Origin: Asparagopsis taxiformis | Lineage: Eukaryota > Rhodophyta > Florideophyceae > Bonnemaisoniales > Bonnemaisoniaceae | NCBI GenBank assembly: GCA_030407315.1 | Contig: JALQPE010000348.1 | Coordinates: 124,001 to 188,000, forward strand | Length of the DNA stretch: 64,000 nt | Reading direction: 5' to 3' | In this document: positions 32,858-40,613 of the stretch, piece by piece | Layout: each line of letters opens with the position of its first letter | Position numbering within the stretch: position 1 is the stretch's first letter | Notes under the pieces: generated by a model | The model's input: the letters and a program-made list of their open reading frames with translations, nothing else | The model's database searches: none | What the model was told of the DNA's origin: nothing | Position numbers and translations under genes: made by a program

Positions 32858-33378
32858 CTACTTATTGGAGGAAGAAGAAGCTTTGGAAGCTTTGGTGATT
32901 TCCAGGGCCTTCGCAATACTGCGATGGCGGTTGCCGCGAAGATGGTTGTCGAACTCACTCTGAGTCCGGACGATGACACTACAGGGCCTGCAAACTTTTA
33001 GAGGACCCTCCTTGAGGCGCTCGATGGTTTTCTTGTGTCTCGATCCGTTGAGATGAGCAGCTCTGGACTCGGCGGAATTGAGATATACGTTGCAGTGAGA
33101 GCACCTGGAACGGTTTGCAGCCTTGTGAGCGGCGTATTTCGTCTTATTGTCCCTTCTTTCGGCGATGCTATACTATACGCCTTTCGGAAAACACGGTCGC
33201 GAAGAGACTCACCGTCGCGTCGAAGCCTCGGAGCTGGCTGCTCGTTATTCGGCTCGATGCGATCCTCGTCACTACTAGACACTATGGAGATAGAGAGAGA
33301 GAAGAGGTTAGCAGTTATACCGATCAGTACTAAGGTCTAAACCTTGAAATTAACCGAAAGATGAAAGGTATAACTTAC
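32858..33378 (-). pseudogene. Two-zinc-finger ORF of the Copia leader, spliced start, frameshifted
   Basis: An exon from 33281 to stop TAG at 32858-32860, preceded by a 97-bp intron (donor GTAAGT at 33378, branch-like TGCTAAC, acceptor ATAG ending 33282). Joining the exons gives CAAAATGTCTAG, so splicing itself makes the ATG. The product begins MSSSDEDR and has two C-x2-C-x12-H-x5-H fingers of the matrin/JAZ type, a class that often binds double-stranded RNA. A 5-bp tandem duplication, CTATA twice at 33,168-33,178, breaks the frame. Without it the ORF is exactly 139 codons plus stop. The partial copy at 63.8 kb lacks the duplication and is intact as far as it goes. Confidence 0.8.
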
Positions 33379-33550
33379 TTTTGAAGATGAATGAGTAGGT
33401 TAACCAATGCAGAAGTTTATTGTTGTGTGACTTATTAATGCTATACCGATCAGGACAGTGTTGCTGACTTACAAGAGCAGAACCGAGTTGAGAAAGGTAT
33501 AGACAAGTCTTTTATTAGGAGCAGTCGATTCCAGTATGTTGGCCTTAAGT

Positions 33551-33625
33551 GGGCCAGTAGCTCAGCGGTTAAGCCGTGCTGTGCAGCGCGGAATCTCGCG
33601 GTCGTGCGTTCGAGTCCCAGCGAGA
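33551..33625 (+). other. tRNA-like sequence in Copia leader, antisense to the element
   Basis: TAGCTCAGCGGTTAAGCC matches a Pol III A box and GCGTTCGAGTCCC a B box at tRNA spacing. The T-arm stem pairs poorly, so it is more likely a SINE-like or decayed tRNA-derived segment than a working tRNA gene. It lies within the inferred leader intron and on the strand opposite to the element. The second Copia element has a tRNA-like sequence at the corresponding place with similar flanks but a different body. Confidence 0.5.
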
Positions 33626-34012
33626 GCGGGAAGAAATTTTTGTATTTGGTGCGAGATAGCTCCAGCGAGAGATCCGATGTGTTCCAAGAGATGTCACTTG
33701 ATGACAGAATTTTTTGTGTCACGATGGCAGTAGATGTTGTCACTGTGACAGTCAGATGACACGATGGTACGCCGAGCGTCAGCGAGACGGACGCCGGGTG
33801 GCGAGGCGAGACCGCGGCGCCGCAGGAGGGAGCGCGACGAACGCGACGCGCAGGCGAGCGACAGCGCACGGAGGCGCAGAACGGGAGCAGGAGGATGCGC
33901 AGGAAAAAAGACAAAACGAGAAGAAACAAGGCGAGAAAGGTAAGACACACGCCGACGCGAAAGAGACACTCACCGCAGCGCTAGAGAATAAGAAACGACC
34001 CGAGCGAGCGCA

Positions 34013-34026
34013 CTGGGCCCATAACC
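34013..34026 (-). other. Copia primer-binding site, half initiator-tRNA type
   Basis: Directly after the 5' LTR the minus strand reads GGTTATGGGCCCAG. This is complementary to the anticodon stem-loop of eukaryotic initiator tRNA-Met rather than to a tRNA 3' end. Drosophila copia is known to use such a cleaved half-tRNA primer. Confidence 0.8.
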
Positions 34027-34514
34027 TGTTGATAAAGTTTGGTCGCTTACCGAGCGTTTACTGATTCTGCGAGCTCACTACATAATTTGTATTCTCGCCG
34101 AGGTGCGCCGGCGGTGCTAAGGACAGCCTGTTCATGGCTGCTCCAGACAGACTGTCACTGACAGTCTGTCCTAGCAAGCACCCGCTGCCAATCTGGTACA
34201 CGTGGGCTTCTCTATCATATCATCCACACGTGTACACTTATCATAACATTTTCCCTCTGCCATGATGGCAACCCATCCTGGCATTTCTAATTACTAATTG
34301 AAACTATGACAAACAAATTGAAACTTCAGAGGCCAGTTACTCCGTAATGGAGTGTCGTAGGAGCCCCGGAGAAGTTGCTACCCGACTAATTCGGGCACGC
34401 TGAATACGATGAGATATGTTTGAGAGCGCTCAGACCACTCCTTCATAGAGAAATCGAGGGTCAAAGTTTTCTCACGGAATTAGGCCTACCAGGCCCATTC
34501 TCAGTGAGTCAACA
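34027..34514 (-). repeat. Copia 5' LTR
   Basis: 488 bp, differing from the 3' LTR at about two positions (GAGTGTCG for GAGTTTCG, and AGAGAAATC for AGAGCAATC). It carries promoter and polyadenylation signals by position; none was assigned to exact bases. Confidence 0.93.
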
Positions 34515-35131
34515 CCACTCAGCTGAAGAGCCCCATACATCGCAGGCCATTGTAGTAATGCCTTGAAATCACCACATGCTTCATCCCCAGCATTTCGGTC
34601 TATCGGGCCTCCAGTTGAAATGGAATCAGAACCTCGTCCGGTTGCTTCTTCCGATTCCATTAGCGTGCTCGATGCTACGTAGATGTCACTTCCAGGTTCA
34701 TCGTTGTTGCTGTACACATCAATACAACCTTCTATTGTGTCACCCATAGGGATTGGGGACTCCAATAGGTCATCTGTGGTACACTCACGTCGTAGCTCAT
34801 TACCTCTCGGGATTTCTTTGTTCATGCAGGTTGCATCACTGCTGCGGATTTCTCCCTGCAGTTTCCCAGGAAGCTGTTTACTGGGACTGGCCACATTGAG
34901 TGAATCAAATCTCTCCTTTGTCCTACGACTTGTGGTTTTCTTTCGAATAGGAGTCCGTCTCGGAGCCATCTTGATGTTTTTGTTCTTTTCTTCTTCGCTC
35001 AGTTTTGTTGCATAGAATACAACTCTAAACTTCTACGACATGACTACTATCTCAATACAGTACTACTACTTTTAACCGTTACGAAACCTTTCCAGGCTTT
35101 CATTCGATCCAATAAACTGGTTCACAATGGT

Positions 35132-35459
35132 TAGTATGTACCTCTAGCGCACATAATGCAATCGAACCCGTTTACTCACCACGTGATTCATCATCCATAT
35201 TCCAACAATCTATTTCATCCACACTCTCCACCTCGCTTCTTCTTCCATACCATTGATTCCTATCAATAGATTCTACGTGAGTTTTATAGATTTACTACGA
35301 TCCACCTCTCCTACAAGTCTGAAAAATTCATTTCTACACTAACTTTTGCTGCTCACAAATAAACGGTTCCCGTGCAGGTCACTGCTTGAATTTATTCATA
35401 TTGGCGTACTCGGCAGGAAAGGATTCATAGGCTATTTAAACGGTGATCATATAAATGGT
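35132..35459. repeat. Repeat R1, copy b, upstream of CACTA-type transposase
   Basis: About 328 bp, direct repeat of 23,832-24,161. It abuts block C (35,463-36,957), so on the minus strand the order is ACAGT-rich end, block C, R1, transposase gene. Confidence 0.85.
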
Positions 35460-35462
35460 CTA

Positions 35463-36957
35463 CTCTAAGCACTGATACTGAATCTGATTTTCTCATGCAC
35501 GTACTTCCTACTCGTATACTCTACCATATTCTCGGCCCTATTCACAAGGTGAAAACACGATCTCTCGTTTAATCGTACTCGGTGTGATATCTTAAATTAG
35601 CATAAATTTATATATTACAATGCAGACTCACTGCTCGCTTGCAACATGAAAATTATAAAAATTCTTTGACACTGCTGTATCCTAGCCGCCCACATCCACG
35701 TGGCCCGCTTTGACTGCCTGCCAAGTATGCTCGGAGCATACAATGACGTCATCGATATATACCATCCACATCATCACTGGAAGCGCGGACTCCTCGTCCA
35801 GGAAAGTGCGTCATTTTTCTTACTCTTCACCTCCCCCTTTCCTGTAGGCCCCATATGCTAGTGTTTTTCCTATACTTCTGTAGTGATGACGGCATTCTAG
35901 ACCATAAAAGGCGGTCGAAGATACGACCATGTGCGCCTCTTCTGCCAGATCATGTGCTTCCAAGCATAATTCGCACCCTAGGCATCGTTTTACTGGGCCT
36001 CCCATCCCACCGCTCTGTTTCAAAATTATCCCTCTATTGCTCTCCTACACGTCTTTTCCGCCCGTAGAGTACTACTTGAACGACAGATTCTGGAAATCCC
36101 TGTTTCCATCTCCATATCCATCGGAAAACAAAGGATCAATAATTACGCTCTGGAAGCGACCGCTTCCAGAGCGTAATTATTGATGCTTTGTTTTATACCG
36201 GTATAGATGGTACGTCTCCACATTTCACGCCACTAACCCAGTATTCTATTCGTTTTCTCAGGTTTCCAGTCGGTGAGTTTTCCACTTCTCCTTTCATTTA
36301 TCTTTCTCTCTTACCACTTCAATACTTTTCTTTTCTGCTCTGCCTGTGAGTACATATCTCAATTTGGAATGCAATGGTATTCGTTAAGGTACGTTAGTCT
36401 CCTGGTAACCATCAGTTTCCCTCTCCAATTCAACGTCACTAACTTGTTTCCTTTCACTACATCATTTTTTCTTCTTCTCTTCATTTCCTAGCTTATTCAT
36501 GCAGCCCAATCAGTTGATAGATTTGTATACTTTTCTAGTAGTTTTAGTTTTACTCATCGGAATAGTGTTAGTTTTAGTAGCATTTTTAACATAGGGATTG
36601 TTTACTCTCAATGTAGCCTGCGCAAATAAACAAATCCAGAGTGAAGCTTCCCATATTGCACTCTCTTAGATTTCTACCTATCCTACCGCTTGTACCGCTC
36701 TCTAGCTCATAGTCACTACGAAATAAAAATTCATAGCCGTACAATTGTGTCCATTCCCACGTAAATACCGTCCATTCCCCATCCTCATAGCACTAGAACT
36801 GCCTCCCTCTACCCCAAAAAGATGCCCACGACAGCGTGACGCTCCATCTCATCCACCACTCCCAGACACCGAATTTTACTATATCAGGACACTACTTTTA
36901 CTTTCTCCAGGTGCTGCCCAGGGCAGCACAAAATACTGTCTACAGGTGACTTCCAAC
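35463..36957. repeat. Block C, copy A: subterminal region of CACTA-like element
   Basis: About 1.5 kb without a recognised gene, inverted relative to 46,697-48,198 at high identity. The end near 36,957 has the last few ACAGT-type repeats (GCAGCACAAAATACTGTC) and is joined directly to the broken coding sequence at 36,940-37,804. No CACTACGG terminus is present, so the outer tip has been lost. An inverted repeat is present at about 36,145-36,185 (CTCTGGAAGCGACCGCTTCC). Confidence 0.8.
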
Positions 36958-37804
36958 AAGCGGGAAGCCATCTCTACCATATTCATCGGAGTCTATCATT
37001 GTGCAGAATAGTGATTTTAAGCATATAGCTATCTTGTAAGAGGCAAGAATAGCTTCCGAATTGTAGCAGAGAAGATGGCGTTGAGGGCATTGGCAGAAAC
37101 TGGTGAGTAGTACCATTGCAGTGGTGAGGAAGGAGAATTTGGTCAGAGCTTTTCTTTGCTGTGAGGAACGAGAAGGAGAGGAGTCGGCCACAGAGTCTTT
37201 GACAGAAACTGCATAGATGACCTGAATAATGAGCTCCTGACAGTCGAGTGTGAAAGTATTGAAGATTCTGTCGTTTCCTTCATATACCTTGTTTGCTTCT
37301 GCACTGTTCCCGTACGCTCTAGCAGTGGTAGGAATAGAATCATTGCAACGAAGGGGAAAGTCGTTATTAAACGTCATGAACGATGCTTGATTACTATCTG
37401 GGGAGTTGTCCAGAATAACGGCGTCGAAATCTTGGTGAAGAAGAAAGAAACATGATTTGAGAAGTTCTTGTTTCAAAGTCTTTCTAGAGTTTTTAAAGAA
37501 CTTTGTAAGGGCACGCAGCGCGGACGTAGCCAAAATAACGGGTCCAGTATCTGCTGCAGCGATAGCAAAATTTCTGGATGTCGAGGAAGAGGCGGGGGGG
37601 GGGAGCTCGGATGGAGTCTCCATCGGTGCCGGTAGATAGTCGCTTCCGCTTTGAAGGAGGGAAAACGATGTTGTCTTCGTCGGTGGGCATTGCCAGTGCA
37701 AATGCTTCAAGAAGAGCATGAGGAGGGAGGCGCACCCAGGCGGGCTTATCCTGAGTTGCAACGGTGGCGTTGCGGAGGGGGTAGCTGCGGATGGCTGTCG
37801 ACAT
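36940..37804 (-). pseudogene. Paralogue of the gene at the left edge, cut by transposon end
   Basis: Starts at ATG 37804 (MSTAIRSYPLRNATVA) with an NLS-like PSKRKR. The frame changes at a run of ten G at 37,594-37,603 and then runs to 36940. The second half aligns with the left-edge gene: AYG..VYEGNDRIF, SFLTTAMVLLTSFCQC, SYKIAIC, DGFPL. Just after DGFPL the sequence turns into the ACAGT-rich end of block C, so the last ~70 residues of the paralogue are missing. Function unknown. The G run may be an assembly artefact, but the transposon truncation is real sequence. Confidence 0.7.
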
Positions 37805-38291
37805 GTTGAGGTCATCCTCTTCTCCAGGGTCTACGTTGCCGGCTTTACGTGATGTCGAGTCCTTCCACCTAACGACCTAGTCGTTGGCCATTGAGAAGAA
37901 AGCGGAACCGACGATTGAGCGCTGGGCTTGAAATGAGGGAACGCTTGGACTTTGCGGAGTCTGCGGTAGTGGAAGAGAATTGGGAAAAGGACAGTGCAGC
38001 GAGGATCAGAGTTGGACAGGAGTCGGAAGGATGGGAGGAACTAGAATTGCTAGTCTCGAACGGAGCGCCAGTCCTGGCCAACTCCTTGACCGTGCAGTGA
38101 TCCACGAAGCGAGAGAAGGTTCCTTTGTTGCTGAAAATGCTGTTCACAAGCTGACAGGAAATATGAACATTCCTACATGGGTCCTCAGCATTGGCGGCTG
38201 GAACACGTCTGTGTTTTCGGAAGTGGACGCGGACGTCCAGTCTCTCTAGTACGGGTCCTCCACCATCCGCACATACTTCAAGAACCCTCAC

Positions 38292-40613
38292 GACCTAGAT
38301 TACAAAAAATCCGCTCCTTCCCAATACCATCCCCGCTTTCCTCGACACCACCCCAGCCCATTAAATCATCAAGACATCAAACACGAACATGGTCAGCAAA
38401 ATCTTACACCACTTGAAACCCACTCTCACTTCTATCGTATGCCCCAAAATATACACATACCAGAAACACCTCACAGCTCCATTCCCCATCTTCCTAGATC
38501 CCTTTCTCACTCTCCTTGAGTCCTGCCGTTCCTGTTTCACCACTCCTGCATCACATACAAAACATTAACCCCAACAGTCAGAATGAAAACCAACGTTTCC
38601 CTCGCTACATACCCTGAGAACTCGCAAATGGACCTCTCATCCATCCTACACACAATACAAACCATGATCCAAAAAACTTGCAATGAATAATCATAGTCAG
38701 CAATCCATATCTAACACGGTTCAGTAATAAAACAGAATATAAAAACTAGAACAGAATTTGCTGGATATGGGAAAAGGGTAGCGTAAACGGCGCCTAGACT
38801 ACAGTGCGTAGCACTGTAGAAAGAAATGCTGTCACGTGTGCGTGGTTCCTGCTATTTTAAAATTAGCGTTGTTCCTTGAATAGTTTACAGTATTGCTACG
38901 GTGAAAAACTATTATTGAAACAGCTGCACTGAGTTCCTGTCGGTTATGCTGTGTTCTGTCTGTGTGGTTACACTGGTCAGTTTGTATTTTAAATCAAATT
39001 TCGAGAATTGCACATGACATGCAGTTGCACTCGGCAACCTTGAGGCAAGCTTGCGCGGCTGTGCTTGTACCATTTGCTCGTGTCCCAATGGCCGTCGCTA
39101 TTGGCGGGCACCAATTCATCAGCTAGCTGGCTGCTTGTGGGCTGTTGGCTGTACTAGTTCCCTTGCGAGGATTTTGGGTGAGGCAGGCTGACTTCAGATC
39201 ATTGTACTACATGTATGGTGATTAGTAGTTTTAGCTAGGGAGAAATTTACGATTCTGATTTGGAAGATACTTTGCACTAGCTGAAACTACACGCACGCCG
39301 ACAGCTGCTATTGTTCCACTATGTCGCAAAGAAATGCATTCCAGGCAGTGTTCGACACTGCAGTGCTGAGTGTTCCTGAGCATATTGATTCATATCTTAA
39401 ATTCCACTGCAGTGAGCTGAAATGCGACATATAGAAGTTTGAAGCTGCCGCTGACTGATAAGTTTCACGTCCATATACATATGGAATACACCATCAAATA
39501 TTGTTTCCAGTTGTAGTGACTATGAATAGCAAAAAGTGAGATGACTTGTCAGTGTTTAAGTCAGTGGCTATGTACACAGATGCCACAAGGATTTCCGACT
39601 GATTATTTGATGCGGGCAAACCTGCTGGATACATGGGAAGTCTGCCAGCAGCGGTAGACTGCCGCTTCAAATACCAGTGTTTAGCATCCTGTATCACAGG
39701 GGAATAATGCAGTCAGTATGTAGTGCATAGTAGTTCTGGGCTATGAGGACACGTATGATAGGGAAAGAAATGATATTTCAGACGGGGACAGCTGTCACAT
39801 TACTATCATAGGCTGAGCACAAGACGGGGCTGTTCACTGTTCAATGAGTCGTGCACATCATTGATGTTATACGAGGTGTTCCGTTGTGTGACAAGGTACA
39901 CTGTACACTGACCGCCAATCAATGAAGCTTTTCTGTTGGTAGAATAGAGTTTGGAGGATGGCTACCATGTTCGGAGGTTGATATACATCACTACAAGTCC
40001 CTATTCAAACTGGACGGGTACGTTTGCGGTATGCAGTATATGATGATACCTGAACAATGCAATACCGTAGAAGATTTCTAGTGGTAACAGAAGTAATATT
40101 CAACTTGTATGGAGTATACCATATGCATGTATAGATTTGAGTATAGCTTCATCTTCATTTGCTAATGTTGGTTTGACTGTTCTGATATGGTGCAAGTTCA
40201 ATTGAACCAGCACAGTATCTATAGGTAAGATTCGTATGTAAGCGCAATAGCAGTCGTGCACAAATCAAGATATGTCTATTGGATACATGGTTTGTTTATT
40301 GCATGCCAATAGCGATATATTTCTGCGTGATCATTTGAATGATAGGTGAAGGGCAATAATGCGGGATCCATTTTTGTTTCCCCGCACGTAAACTACTTCA
40401 CTGAGGTTAAAAAGAAAATTGTTCCAATAGAAAAGCTTCATCTTTCCAGTCTGAGCCGTAGAACATAGTACTGTTTTGTAATCTTGATTCCCATTCATCA
40501 AGTTGTCTCTCTCTAAAGCCTAACAATTAGTATACACTATGATTTCATAGTTGCTTAAAATCTTTCATTCTTTTAAAGACGTAGTATAACCAGCGATGAA
40601 AACCAATAAGAAG
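38292..40613. other. Intergenic, no gene recognised
   Basis: About 2.3 kb, AT-rich, with only short ORFs. A short palindrome CTACAGTGC-GTA-GCACTGTAG is at 38,799-38,819. I see no repeat shared with the rest of the window. Possible small ORFs at 37.9-38.3 kb on both strands were not convincing. Confidence 0.4.

Larger units (their letters stand above)
28108..34514 (-). mobile_element. Complete Copia-type LTR retrotransposon
   Basis: 6407 bp with 488-bp LTRs (28,108-28,595 and 34,027-34,514) that differ at only about two positions, bounded by TGTTG/CAACA, and a 5-bp target duplication CCACT at 28,103-28,107 and 34,515-34,519. Order on the minus strand: 5' LTR, primer-binding site, leader with a 97-bp intron, zinc-finger ORF, gag, protease, integrase, reverse transcriptase, RNase H, polypurine tract, 3' LTR. 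Integrase before reverse transcriptase places it in Ty1/Copia. It is inserted in the coding sequence of the CACTA-type transposase. Near-identical LTRs show a recent insertion, yet its ORFs carry several lesions. Confidence 0.95.
24719..34969 (-). pseudogene. CACTA-type transposase, split by Copia insertion
   Basis: Starts at ATG 34969 (MAPRRTPIRKK, basic). Coding runs to 34515, is interrupted by the Copia element, and resumes in the same frame at 28102 when one CCACT copy is kept. It continues to 26467, where an in-frame TAG occurs, reads on in frame to about 26,200, meets a 40-bp perfect palindrome at 26,173-26,212, and continues in another frame to 24719. Family marks include the zinc-like SPCHIC motif after GDYPAVSHTLDVLGHT, and LVEFCVHTLPAYGS..ELIFERMHQPLKKG, where E and H match the CACTA/Plavaka core also seen in the 12.9-kb transposase. 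Several lesions make it inactive here. R1 lies upstream and a hairpin cluster downstream. Confidence 0.75.

Noticed and set aside
33551..33625. Functional nuclear tRNA gene
   Set aside because: A and B boxes are good but the T-arm and acceptor stems do not pair well; kept only as tRNA-like.
37869..38291. ORFs on both strands upstream of the 37-kb pseudogene, possibly an extra exon or an opposing gene
   Set aside because: Overlapping frames of similar length on both strands, no recognised domain, no clear splice sites. Not supported as a gene.
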